From contig CAZJHH010000004.1 in the NCBI GenBank assembly GCA_964545875.1, forward strand, positions 286,797 to 350,796: a stretch of 64,000 bases of DNA, read 5' to 3'. Below, one piece after another: positions 1 through 7,548 of the stretch. This DNA comes from DAIPKP01 sp964545875. Its GTDB lineage: Bacteria > Synergistota > Synergistia > Synergistales > Aminiphilaceae. A model generated the notes under the pieces. That model had not been told where the DNA came from and did not search any database. It was given only the letters and a program-made list of their open reading frames with translations. Position 1 is the first letter of the stretch, and each line of letters begins with the position of its first letter. The translations under genes and the position numbers were made by a program.

Positions 1-2
1 CA

Positions 3-794
3 TGTCTTCCCCGGGAAAAACGCCGGGCCTATCTGAAGGCCTTCCGAAAGGCTCCCGGGGGAAGTGTGCTGCGCTTTTCCACCCATCCCCTCGGCATATC
101 CCCCTCCATGGCGGCGGAGCTTCGGGAATACCCTCTCTCCCAGATAGAACTGGGAATCGCTTCTCTGGAAGACCCGGCACTCCGGAAAAACCGTCGGGGA
201 TATACCTGCCGGGAGGTTTTGGAAACCCTGGAATTTCTGCTTCTGGAGGGATTCCCTCTGGGATGCCAGATGATGATCGGTCTGCCCGGACAGACCCTCC
301 GAGGAAGCTTGGAAGATCTCGACAAACTCCGATCCCTGCCCCGGAGTTCGGGAATGCACCTGCGGCTCTATCCGTGTCTGGTGCTCCGGAACACCCTCCT
401 GGCCTCCTGGATGGCCCGGGGAGAGTATGCCCCACTCTCCCTGGAGGATGCGGTAACCTGGGGAGCCTCCTGGCTCCTCCGGGCGGAGACCCTTTCTTTT
501 CGGGTACAACGCATAGGCCTCTGCGACACCCCCTCGCTTCACGAAGATGTCCTGGGAGGGCCTCTGCACCCCGCCCTGGGAGAACTCATTCGGGGAGAAG
601 CCCTGGGGCGCAGGCTCCTTGAACAATCCCCCCGGGGCCCCTGGAAGATTCTTCCCGGAGAACACTCTCACCTTCTGGGTCATGGAAAGCGAGGGGCTCG
701 AAAAATGGCCCATCTGAGTGGATTTTCCCTGGAAGAAGTTCTGGAACGACTCATTCTCACCCCCTCCACACGAGAAAGGAACGAAAAGGCATGA
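3..794 (+). CDS. Elp3/YhcC-like radical SAM protein, C-terminal part (5' end outside window)
   Basis: The reading frame is open from the first bases of the window, so the N-terminal part with the CxxxCxxC cluster motif is missing. What is seen is the C-terminal half of the radical SAM barrel: an IELGIASLED segment followed by RRGYT and then MMIGLPGQT. This matches the 'VQS..D..VL....RGHT ... GLQ(M)MxGLPGDT' pattern of the COG1243 Elp3-like family. A later YPCLVLRNTLLASW segment and a SLEDAV segment are typical of the short bacterial members that lack the acetyltransferase domain. The stop codon overlaps the next start (ATGA), so it is translationally coupled to the MATE gene. The substrate is unknown; related proteins modify tRNA or are uncharacterised. 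Confidence 0.8.
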   Translation, partial: CLPREKRRAYLKAFRKAPGGSVLRFSTHPLGISPSMAAELREYPLSQIELGIASLEDPALRKNRRGYTCREVLETLEFLLLEGFPLGCQMMIGLPGQTLRGSLEDLDKLRSLPRSSGMHLRLYPCLVLRNTLLASWMARGEYAPLSLEDAVTWGASWLLRAETLSFRVQRIGLCDTPSLHEDVLGGPLHPALGELIRGEALGRRLLEQSPRGPWKILPGEHSHLLGHGKRGARKMAHLSGFSLEEVLERLILTPSTRERNEKA

Positions 795-2149
795 AAAAAA
801 CAGACATCTTCGTCTCCATGGGAGAAGGCCCCGTGGGGTCCGTTCTTCTCCGGCTGGCCCTTCCCGCAGTGGCCACCATGCTTCTTCACAATCTTTTCCA
901 CCTGGTGGACACCGTCTTCGTCTCCCGGCTGGGAGGAACCGCCCTGGCGGCCATGTCCCTCACCTTTCCGGTTATTTTCGTGATGTTCGCCCTTCTCAAC
1001 GGCATGGCAGTGGGATGCACTGCCATGATGAGCCGTTTTCTCGGGGAAGAACGGTTTCCGGATGCCCAGGATACCGCCCGATCCGGATGTATACTGCTCT
1101 TTCTTCTCTGCCTTATTCCCCTTCCTCTTCTCTACCGCCCCTGGGGAGACGCCTTCTTTGCTCTCATAGGAGGCCATGCTTCGGTGCTCCCCCTCTGCAG
1201 AGAGTACATGCTCTGGCTTCTCCCGAGCCTCCCCTTCATGGGCATCACCCTTCTCGGAGAAAGCGCCTTCCGCTGTCAGGGAAATACCATGATCCCTCTC
1301 TACAGCATGATTCTGGGAAACGGCATCAACATGCTTCTGGATCCTTTCTTCATTTTCACCCTCCAGATGGGCATTCGGGGGGCGGCTCTCGCCACCTTTA
1401 CGGGAAGGCTCTGTGCGGCCATTTTCATACTCCATAGGCTTAAGCGGCTGAGCCCTCTGGGAATTCTTCCCTCCCTTCCCCTGCCCCAGAGGCTCTTCTC
1501 CCGATGGGGGGCCATTATCCGCATCGGATTTCCCGCCTCTCTCAGCCAGGGAAGCATCGCCCTGGGGATTATCTTCATGAACCGAATTCTCTCCTTCTAC
1601 GGTTCCGATGCGCTGGCGGCGTGGCTCCTGGGAAATCGAGTGGAGGGCCTCGCCTTTCTCCCCATCATGGGGATACGAAACGCCCTCACTCCCTTCATCG
1701 GTTACAACCTGGGACTTCAGCGGGAGGATCGCCTTCGCGAAGCCCTCGGATGGGCTCTGAAGGCGGCGCTGATTCTCATGATCTCCGTAGGAATCGCTCT
1801 CTACGCCTTTCCGAAGGTCATTCTCGCCATCTTCGCCCCTTCGCCGGAGGTGGAACGCATGGCGGTGGCCTCCATCCGGGCCTCCGTTTTCGGCTATCCC
1901 TTTGCGGCTACCGAAATAACCCTTATGGCTCTTTTCGAGGGAACCGGAAAAACCCTTTTCAGCATGACCGCCCAAATTTTTCGCGCCCTCCTGTTTCGCC
2001 CTCCTCTGGGATGGCTTCTCGCCACCTCCTTCGGATTGGGAGCCTTCTGGTGGTGCCAGCCCCTTTCAAGCGTGGCTTCTTCGAGTATTTCCGTCTTCTT
2101 CGCCCTCCTGATTCTTCGTACCCTCTCCAGGGAAAAACATACCATTTGA
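791..2149 (+). CDS. MATE family efflux transporter
   Basis: This is a 452-residue polytopic inner-membrane protein with about twelve hydrophobic segments. Its duplicated organisation is typical of MATE (NorM/DinF-type) cation-coupled exporters. The N-terminal segment 'LALPAVATMLLHNLFHLVDTVF' style (residues 21-42) and the NMLLDPFFIF segment near residue 180 are characteristic of the family. The substrate cannot be read from sequence; toxic organic cations or metabolites are usual. The ATG overlaps the stop of the upstream radical SAM gene by four bases, so both are likely co-transcribed. The last bases also contain the -35 box of the next gene's promoter. Confidence 0.88.
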   Translation: MKKTDIFVSMGEGPVGSVLLRLALPAVATMLLHNLFHLVDTVFVSRLGGTALAAMSLTFPVIFVMFALLNGMAVGCTAMMSRFLGEERFPDAQDTARSGCILLFLLCLIPLPLLYRPWGDAFFALIGGHASVLPLCREYMLWLLPSLPFMGITLLGESAFRCQGNTMIPLYSMILGNGINMLLDPFFIFTLQMGIRGAALATFTGRLCAAIFILHRLKRLSPLGILPSLPLPQRLFSRWGAIIRIGFPASLSQGSIALGIIFMNRILSFYGSDALAAWLLGNRVEGLAFLPIMGIRNALTPFIGYNLGLQREDRLREALGWALKAALILMISVGIALYAFPKVILAIFAPSPEVERMAVASIRASVFGYPFAATEITLMALFEGTGKTLFSMTAQIFRALLFRPPLGWLLATSFGLGAFWWCQPLSSVASSSISVFFALLILRTLSREKHTI

Positions 2150-2174
2150 CCTTTGAAATAGGAAAAGCTACACT
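2146..2174 (+). promoter_or_regulatory. Sigma-70-type promoter for the RpiR regulator
   Basis: TTGACC (2146-2151), a 17-bp spacer and TACACT (2169-2174) form a good housekeeping promoter. The -35 box overlaps the MATE stop codon. The predicted transcript starts about 87 bases before the ATG at 2268. Read directly from sequence; not tested. Confidence 0.6.
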
Positions 2175-2267
2175 CATGGAAAGCCACAAGAGTAAATTTT
2201 CCACCCTTATAAGTTTAGTTTCGCATGGTGGGAGAACCTCAAAAAAACATATGGAGGAATTGTCTTT

Positions 2268-3134
2268 ATGGACAGCAACGAGTTACAAATCCTGATGCAG
2301 GAGAAGATGATGGACCTTCCCAACAAGGCTCACCGGGTGGTTGCCTATCTTCTTCGAAACATGCGGGAAGCGGCGTTCCGCTCCATAGGAGAGGTGGCGG
2401 AAGAACTGGATGTCTCCAAGGCCCAGCTCGTCCGGGTTGCCCGGATGCTGGGCTTTTCGGGCTATACCGAGCTCAAGGAGGCTCTCAAGGAAGCCATTCT
2501 GGACCAGGTAAACCCCTCGGCCATGCTCGCCCGATCGCAAAACATGGAAGATAACATCGCTCATACCATTCTCCGGACGGAGCACGCCAACCTCGAAGAC
2601 ACCTGGGCCCAGCTCTCGGAAGAAAAAATTCAGGACTTCTGTTCCCGGGTGACCAAGGCCCGCACGGTATACTGCATGGGCTGGGGAATCTCCTCCATCG
2701 TCATGGAATCCCTGTTCATGCGGCTTCGAGTTATGGGAATCAATGCATACCTCCTCAAACGGGGAAGCATGACGCTTCAGGAACAGGCCCGGGGAATAAC
2801 CCCCGCGGACCTTATCATCACCTCCGCCCTGCCCAGCTATGTCACGGAGGTCACCGAGGTGTGCGAAAAATGCAACGAACGGGACATCTCCATCGTAACC
2901 ATCACGGACAGCCCCGCCGCCCCGGTATGCCGCTTCTCGGAACTGAGCTTCTACGTAAGCGCCAAGAGCCCCACCTTCGGAAGCAGTGTCATCGGCCCTC
3001 TTTTCCTGGTACACGTACTTACGTCGGTGCTGGCGATCTCCATGGGAGAACGCTCCCGAAAGGCCCTGGAGGAACAGACTTCTTTCTTGCACGACACCCG
3101 GATCTTCCATCCCATCTTCGGCCTGAAATACTAA
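2268..3134 (+). CDS. MurR/RpiR family transcriptional regulator
   Basis: A 288-residue protein with an N-terminal RpiR-type helix-turn-helix (about residues 1-77, including the SIGEVAEELDVSKAQLVRVA recognition region). A SIS sugar-isomerase-like sensing domain follows (about 128-260). RpiR proteins sense phosphorylated sugars or amino sugars and usually control adjacent catabolic genes, but no sugar operon is next to it here. The start follows a GGAGG box nine bases upstream. It has its own promoter over the end of the MATE gene and converges on the nickel-transport operon. Family assignment is firm; the effector is unknown. Confidence 0.88.
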   Translation: MDSNELQILMQEKMMDLPNKAHRVVAYLLRNMREAAFRSIGEVAEELDVSKAQLVRVARMLGFSGYTELKEALKEAILDQVNPSAMLARSQNMEDNIAHTILRTEHANLEDTWAQLSEEKIQDFCSRVTKARTVYCMGWGISSIVMESLFMRLRVMGINAYLLKRGSMTLQEQARGITPADLIITSALPSYVTEVTEVCEKCNERDISIVTITDSPAAPVCRFSELSFYVSAKSPTFGSSVIGPLFLVHVLTSVLAISMGERSRKALEEQTSFLHDTRIFHPIFGLKY

Positions 3135-3181
3135 AATTCTGCGCCGTGCGGGAAAAAACAGCCTCCTCACGGCGCATGCCC

Positions 3182-3211
3182 AAAAAAGTGAGCCCCTTCT
3201 CAGGGGCTCAC
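3182..3211 (-). terminator. Intrinsic terminator of the nik operon
   Basis: GTGAGCCCC (3188-3196) and GGGGCTCAC (3203-3211) form a perfect 9-bp stem with a 6-base loop. On the minus strand it is followed by six U (3182-3187). The stem overlaps the stop codon of the ATPase gene. It may also stop the convergent RpiR transcript. Confidence 0.85.
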
Positions 3212-3853
3212 AAGTTTTCCGCTCTGAAGCCACAACTCCCTTTCCGTAACATTCCGCAAAAAAACATCGTCATGAGAAGCCACCCAGAGCATGCCGGGAA
3301 ACTCCCGAAGTACCCGGACAAGTCTTTCTTTCGCCTTTTCATCCAGAGCCGTGGCAGGTTCGTCCAGAAGCATAAGCCGGGGTTTCATGGAAAGAAGGGT
3401 ACCCAGGGCGGCAAGTTTCTTTTCTCCCCCCGAAAGGGTATGGGGAGGGGATGCGGCATGATGCCGTATGTCGAGATAGTCCAGAACCTCCAGGCTCCTT
3501 CGGCGGACCTCTTCCGGAGGAATCCCCATGTTTCTGGGACCAAAGGCCACATCCTCCAGAAGGGTGGGGCAAAAAAGCTGATCCTCGGAGTCCTGAAAAA
3601 GAAGCCCCACCGTATTGCGAAAGTGCCGCCACTGAGAGGACGTCCGCACGGGAATTCCTTCGAGAAGAATCTCTCCTTCCGTAGGCACGAGCAATCCCAT
3701 GAGAACCCGGAAAAGCGTGGTTTTGCCGGATCCGTTGGTTCCCCGGAGAGCGACCTTCTCTCCTTCCTGAATGGAAAAGGACACCTTTTCGAAAAGAGGC
3801 TTCTTTTTGGGATATCCGAAGGAAAGCGAGCAAACTTCGAGAAAGGATTTCAA
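3200..3853 (-). CDS. nikO: ECF transporter ATPase for nickel/cobalt (NikO/CbiO)
   Basis: Energy-coupling ABC ATPase that powers import through the membrane protein NikQ. The Walker A is GTNGSGKTT, the Q-loop region LLFQDSEDQLF, the signature LSGGEKK, the Walker B LMLLDEPATALD, and the switch histidine is in ASHDD. QDxxDQ after the Q-loop is the hallmark of CbiO/EcfA ATPases. I chose the TTG start at 3853 because it overlaps the NikQ stop (TTGA) and has a GGGGAGGG box upstream. This gives 217 residues, slightly short for the family. The frame stays open further upstream inside nikQ, but without a better start. The gene is last in the operon and its stop lies in the terminator stem. Confidence 0.88.
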   Translation of the reverse strand: MKSFLEVCSLSFGYPKKKPLFEKVSFSIQEGEKVALRGTNGSGKTTLFRVLMGLLVPTEGEILLEGIPVRTSSQWRHFRNTVGLLFQDSEDQLFCPTLLEDVAFGPRNMGIPPEEVRRRSLEVLDYLDIRHHAASPPHTLSGGEKKLAALGTLLSMKPRLMLLDEPATALDEKAKERLVRVLREFPGMLWVASHDDVFLRNVTERELWLQSGKLVSP

Positions 3854-4569
3854 GCGAAAAAACACCCTCCCCAGAAACAAAGCAGCACCGCGAAGCGGAG
3901 GAACATTCCCCGGGAAAGCGCCGGGGAAGCTTCGAGAGGAGGAAAGGATCCCTGGAATCCCCGGAGAAGAAGAGCCTCCCGAACCCTGCAAGAGCGGTCA
4001 TAGCTCTTTATCAGCAGATTCGCCCCCAAAAAGGCCAGAGCTGCCAGAGAGCTCGGCAGGAGGGAAGGACGAAAACCCCGCAGGGTTGCCGCATCGAAAA
4101 GCCTTCGCCTCTCCTCCTGGAGTACGTGAATATAACGGAAGCAAAAATGAAAAATTCCCACAAGCTTGGAAGATACTCCAAGTTCCTGAAAAGCCTGAAA
4201 AAGAATATGCATGGGCAGCCCCCCGAAAAGCCCCGAAAGAGCGAGCATCATTCCCGCTCCCTTAAGAGAGATGAGAAACCCCAGGCGTATTCCTTCGAGG
4301 GAGAGGGAGAGCCCTCCCAGAGACAGGGAAGTTCCTCCGGAAGTAAAGGGAAGGGTGCACCACAGACAGAGAAACACTCCCTCTATCCGTAGGAGGTTTC
4401 GAAGAATTATCTTCCAGGGAAGCTCTCCCGAAAAAGCCAGAAAAGCCCCGTATCCCGTAAGAAAAAAAACCGTCCGCATATCCCTGGAAAGAGAAAGGGA
4501 AAGAGCCATGGCTCCTCCGAGAAGAATTCGAAGCTTTGGAGACATCCCCTTTATGAGGAGATCACCCAC
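3850..4569 (-). CDS. nikQ: ECF nickel/cobalt transporter transmembrane subunit (NikQ/CbiQ)
   Basis: Transmembrane coupling subunit of the ECF importer: about 239 residues with several hydrophobic helices. Two arginine-containing coupling motifs are visible, AATLRGF near residue 175 and AL-LLRGF near residue 212 (the 'A-R-G' signatures that contact the ATPase). The GTG start at 4569 was preferred over an ATG at 4545 because GGGGAGG lies eight bases before it. It overlaps the end of nikL by eight bases. The substrate is assigned from the NikK/NikL/NikM neighbours. Confidence 0.85.
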   Translation of the reverse strand: MGDLLIKGMSPKLRILLGGAMALSLSLSRDMRTVFFLTGYGAFLAFSGELPWKIILRNLLRIEGVFLCLWCTLPFTSGGTSLSLGGLSLSLEGIRLGFLISLKGAGMMLALSGLFGGLPMHILFQAFQELGVSSKLVGIFHFCFRYIHVLQEERRRLFDAATLRGFRPSLLPSSLAALAFLGANLLIKSYDRSCRVREALLLRGFQGSFPPLEASPALSRGMFLRFAVLLCFWGGCFFA

Positions 4570-5143
4570 GTTTTCGACCTCCCCGATACCACATGCAGAT
4601 TCCCACAAGGCCGAAAATATAGCCGATTCCTCCGAGAATTTCGGTTATTCCGGCCTTTTCCTGCTCCTTCCGAAGAGAGAGCAGCAGATTTTTGAGGGGC
4701 CCCAGCTCTTCCCGCACAATCTCCCGCATCATCTCGGAAGATATTTCCGAAAGTCCGGAACTTTCCGCCTCGGCACCTCCTTCCCGGATCTCCTCCAAAG
4801 CCAAAGCTCCCTCCTCCGCCGGGGGTGCCGGATTTAGAATTTGCAATGCCTGATGTCCCATTCCCGCATCTACCGCCACCCGAATCTCCTGCAGGGAAGC
4901 GAGTTTCAAGGGAAAGGAAAATGCCCCCTTGTCATCGGTAAGCCCCTGGGCCAGAAGGAGCTCCCCCGAGGTCACTCTCACCGGCACTTCTCTGGCGGGA
5001 TTTCCCCTATTGAAATAAGCCTCCCCCACAAGGACATCTCCCTCGAAATAGGCGAAAACCGAGAGCTTGTGAGCCTCACCGGGAAGCGGAGCCATGCCGG
5101 CCCACAAAAAAGCGCATGTCAGGATCCACGCCAAACGTTTCAT
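4562..5143 (-). CDS. nikL: Nickel ECF transporter accessory protein NikL (CbiL-like)
   Basis: A 193-residue protein with an N-terminal signal peptide (MKRLAWILTCAFLWAGMAP...). An exported beta-rich part begins HKLSVFAYFEGDVLVGEAYF, followed by a helical Glu-rich region and one C-terminal membrane helix (about residues 165-187). This is the layout of NikL/CbiL auxiliary proteins found only with Ni/Co ECF transporters. It overlaps nikM (ATGA-type) and nikQ, so translation is coupled along the operon. Confidence 0.82.
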   Translation of the reverse strand: MKRLAWILTCAFLWAGMAPLPGEAHKLSVFAYFEGDVLVGEAYFNRGNPAREVPVRVTSGELLLAQGLTDDKGAFSFPLKLASLQEIRVAVDAGMGHQALQILNPAPPAEEGALALEEIREGGAEAESSGLSEISSEMMREIVREELGPLKNLLLSLRKEQEKAGITEILGGIGYIFGLVGICMWYRGGRKRG

Positions 5144-5745
5144 GCCTCATCCTCCAGTATCTCCGGCCGAACCCGGCGGAGAAAGAGCAGTATTCCCGCT
5201 CCCACAATTCCCTCCACCAGCGCTACGGGAACATGGGCCACCACGATGAGTTTGGCGGCTCCCCCAAAAACCTCCCCGCTCAGGGCAAGAGCCAGAGCGG
5301 TAAGAAAGGCACCTCCGAGAAGAGCCATAAAACAGCAGAAAAACGCGGCCCCTCCGAAAAGACCCGCTCGAGAGTGCAGGAAAAATCTACGGAAAAGCAT
5401 TCCGAAAATAAAACCCGGCAGGGCCATATCCAACACGTTCACGCCGAGAACCACCATGCCGCCGAATTGAAAGAGAAGTCCCTGAAGAACCAGCGCCACC
5501 AGAGTGGCGGGAAAGATCTGCCATCCGAGCACGATTCCTCCTATACCGTTCAGCACGAGATGAACACTGGTGGGACCGACAGGAATGTGAATGAGCGAGG
5601 CCACAAAAAGTCCCGCCGCCACAATGCCTACCCGGGGAACGTCCTCGGTGCGCAAAAGCCGGATCCCCCGGGCGGCAAGCCCCAGGGTTAGGGCCATACC
5701 ACCGAAAAGAACCGGAGGAGAAAGAACTCCCTCGGCAATATGCAT
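5140..5745 (-). CDS. nikM: Nickel/cobalt ECF substrate-binding membrane subunit (NikM/CbiM)
   Basis: The start at 5745 gives an N-terminus MHIAEG, the hallmark of CbiM/NikM. In that family the free amino group and His2 are known to coordinate the metal. The conserved HIPVGPTSVHLVLNG segment (residues about 52-66) supplies a further metal-binding histidine. Seven membrane segments are expected and about seven are visible in 201 residues. An in-frame GTG 84 bases upstream is rejected because a longer N-terminus would destroy the metal site. Adjacent DUF4198 (NikK) and NikL genes favour nickel over cobalt; this is inference. Confidence 0.92.
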   Translation of the reverse strand: MHIAEGVLSPPVLFGGMALTLGLAARGIRLLRTEDVPRVGIVAAGLFVASLIHIPVGPTSVHLVLNGIGGIVLGWQIFPATLVALVLQGLLFQFGGMVVLGVNVLDMALPGFIFGMLFRRFFLHSRAGLFGGAAFFCCFMALLGGAFLTALALALSGEVFGGAAKLIVVAHVPVALVEGIVGAGILLFLRRVRPEILEDEA

Positions 5746-5752
5746 ATTCGCC

Positions 5753-6532
5753 CTACTTCCGGGAATCCTGGATGTCCGAAACGTGGATCCACATAACCGC
5801 TCCGAGCTCCACTCCCACGTCACGCCCATCGGGACTCTTCATGGTTTCCGGGGCCTCCGCAAGGCCCGCAAAACCCCACCATCCCGCCCAGGGAAGGGCA
5901 TAGGAAAAAATTCCCGCGTGGTCGGTCCGAACTACCTGGGTGACGAACACGTCTTCCGGAGCTTTTCGGGAACCATCGTTGAGAAACTCGATCTCCACGG
6001 GGATATCGGCGGCAGGAACTCCATCCACCAGAACTTTTCCACAAAAGAGATTTCCCTCCCACAATCCATAGGGCCGGGTAAGGGGAACAATCTCTCCCCG
6101 AAGTCCCACGGGCTCGTTCCATCCTTCTTCCATGGCAAAGGCATTCACCGCCACCTTGGTATAGTGGATTATGTAGCAATCCTCCGCTGGTTCCCAATAG
6201 GGCTGGGGTTCCACATAGAAAACATGGTCTCCGGGTTTATGCACCGAATATTCGAAATCCCACCCTCCATGCTCCCCCGGCAAATCCGCTTGCCGGAGTT
6301 TTTCGGAAAGATCCTTCCTTTCCCCTCGAACCAGCACACCACAGGAACGGGGTTTTTCCATGGACATCAAGGTTCCCTCAAAGGGATGCATGAAACGAAG
6401 GTTTACTGTAAGGGTTTGCGCCGTCTCCTGGGTCACCAGGGGAAGATCAGGAATAATGGTCTGAAAGTGCCCCCATCCGGGCACAGCCCCGGAAAAAACA
6501 AAAATCAGCACGCCAAGAAAAACTTTTTTCAC
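5753..6532 (-). CDS. nikK: Exported DUF4198 protein, nickel transporter component NikK
   Basis: A 259-residue protein with a clear signal peptide (MKKVFLGVLIFVFSGAVPGWG) and a GHFQTIIPD motif right after the cleavage region. It has the beta-rich DUF4198 fold seen in NikK, an extracytoplasmic nickel-binding partner of NikMLQO. Several His, Glu and Cys residues are available for metal. First gene of the operon; its promoter is overlapped by the NikR-type operator at 6551-6577. The role in metal delivery is known for the family only by genomic association and limited experiments. Confidence 0.8.
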   Translation of the reverse strand: MKKVFLGVLIFVFSGAVPGWGHFQTIIPDLPLVTQETAQTLTVNLRFMHPFEGTLMSMEKPRSCGVLVRGERKDLSEKLRQADLPGEHGGWDFEYSVHKPGDHVFYVEPQPYWEPAEDCYIIHYTKVAVNAFAMEEGWNEPVGLRGEIVPLTRPYGLWEGNLFCGKVLVDGVPAADIPVEIEFLNDGSRKAPEDVFVTQVVRTDHAGIFSYALPWAGWWGFAGLAEAPETMKSPDGRDVGVELGAVMWIHVSDIQDSRK

Positions 6533-6550
6533 GTTGCCACATCTCCTTAT

Positions 6551-6577
6551 GTGTTACAAAATTTGACTTCGTAACAC
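6551..6577. promoter_or_regulatory. NikR-type operator, GTGTTAC-N13-GTAACAC
   Basis: Two perfect 7-bp inverted half-sites, GTGTTAC (6551-6557) and GTAACAC (6571-6577), are separated by exactly 13 bases. This is the arrangement described for NikR of deltaproteobacterial type (Geobacter, Desulfovibrio). It sits directly downstream of the -10 box of the nik operon and upstream of nikK, so nickel-bound NikR would be expected to block transcription. No nikR gene is in the window. Confidence 0.82.
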
Positions 6578-6579
6578 GA

Positions 6580-6585
6580 ATTATA
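6580..6585 (-). promoter_or_regulatory. -10 box of the nik operon promoter
   Basis: TATAAT on the minus strand at 6585-6580, immediately before the NikR-type operator. The -35 region (about 6603-6608) is poor, which would suit a regulated promoter. Confidence 0.5.
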
Positions 6586-6632
6586 GCACGGAAAGCTTTT
6601 TTGCGCTTCTCCGGAGAAGCTCTTCCCCTCCA

Positions 6633-6641
6633 TGATACAAT
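6633..6641 (+). promoter_or_regulatory. Extended -10 promoter for the fdhD-like gene
   Basis: TGATACAAT (TGn plus TACAAT) on the plus strand, about 78 bases before the chosen ATG. The -35 is weak. A 16-bp perfect palindrome, GCTTCTCCGGAGAAGC (6605-6620), lies just upstream and could be an activator or repressor site. Confidence 0.45.
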
Positions 6642-6718
6642 GCCATGAAGATTGGTGACGATTCTCTTTCCCCCGGAAAGATCCCCTTTTCTCTTTAATG
6701 AAAGGAGCTGCACGCCGT

Positions 6719-7447
6719 ATGATGCGGAAAGAAACCACGGGGTTGCGGAAAATATGGAAAAAGACTCCTGCCTCGGGCTGGGAACTCCGGGAAGACCCCC
6801 TTATCCGGGAAGCGGTGTTCCGCCTTTTTTACGAAGGAACCCTTATTACCCAGGGCCCCCTCTCTCCGGAATATCTTGACGAGTGGGGTCGGGGGCATTT
6901 GGTGAGCGAGGGATACTCTCCCCCGGAAGAACCTCTTCGAATGACCCGACACGGAGAGGATCTTTTCTTCGAAAAGGCTCCCTCCCCGGAAAACCTCTCG
7001 AAAAGACTTCTTTCAGAAAACGTTCCCTGGAGCCTCTCGGAAAATCTGCTTTTTCAGGGAATCCAGAAAGTTCAGGAGGCAGCTCTTTACAGAAAAACCG
7101 GAGCGGCTCACGTGGGAGCGCTTTTCTCCAAAGAGGGAAAGCTTCTGGTGTTGCGGGAGGATCTGGGGCGGTACAATGCGGCGGATAAGGTTCTGGGCTG
7201 GGGACTCGAAAAGGAAGTGGATTTCGGGGACACCTTTTTTCTCTTCTCCGGCCGCATGCCCCGAAGCCTGGTGAGCAAGATTGCCCGGGTGGGCATTCCC
7301 CTTGCGGGAAGCGTTTCCGCCCCCACCTGGGATGGAGTGGCCCTGGCGGAGGAGCATCGGATAACTCTTATCGGCTTTCTCCGGCCTCCCCGAATGAACC
7401 TCTACGTTCTTGGAAAGGTTCCTCTGGAGGAAACGGAACTCTGGTAG
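6719..7447 (+). CDS. fdhD: FdhD-like formate dehydrogenase accessory protein, without cysteines
   Basis: The family match is clear in the C-terminal half: KTGAAHVGALF, LREDLGRYNAADKVLG, SGRMPRSLVSKIARVGIP, ASVSAPT-like GSVSAPTWDGVALAEE, and GFLRPPRMNLY. FdhD carries sulfur from IscS to the molybdenum cofactor of formate dehydrogenase through a CxxC pair in a conserved TSSCGxCG motif. That motif is absent here and the 242-residue protein contains no cysteine at all. Start: ATG at 6719 (ATG ATG) behind AAAGGAG; an ATG at 6698 lies before that box. It may be a non-canonical chaperone, or a paralogue of a true FdhD elsewhere. Two selenocysteine formate dehydrogenases lie 25-43 kb away. Confidence 0.8.
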   Translation: MMRKETTGLRKIWKKTPASGWELREDPLIREAVFRLFYEGTLITQGPLSPEYLDEWGRGHLVSEGYSPPEEPLRMTRHGEDLFFEKAPSPENLSKRLLSENVPWSLSENLLFQGIQKVQEAALYRKTGAAHVGALFSKEGKLLVLREDLGRYNAADKVLGWGLEKEVDFGDTFFLFSGRMPRSLVSKIARVGIPLAGSVSAPTWDGVALAEEHRITLIGFLRPPRMNLYVLGKVPLEETELW

Positions 7448-7478
7448 CACCTCCGGAGTTTTTGCATACGAAAACAAA

Positions 7479-7515
7479 CATCCCGGCAAAGGGAACTCTC
7501 CCCTCTGCCGGGATG
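7479..7515. terminator. Bidirectional hairpin between convergent fdhD and metallohydrolase genes
   Basis: CATCCCGGCA (7479-7488) pairs perfectly with TGCCGGGATG (7506-7515) across a 17-base loop. On the minus strand a U-rich run follows (complement of AAAACAAA upstream), so it most likely ends the hisS-aspS-hydrolase transcript. Confidence 0.7.
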
Positions 7516-7548
7516 TTGTACCGCCGAACAGGCTGCTTTCTCGAAAAT

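Noticed and set aside
680..1975. 431-residue minus-strand ORF opposite the MATE gene, and other long antisense ORFs (for example opposite tex, aspS and fdhA)
   Set aside because: They are shadows of real genes in GC-rich sequence, with highly charged or repetitive composition and no family signatures.
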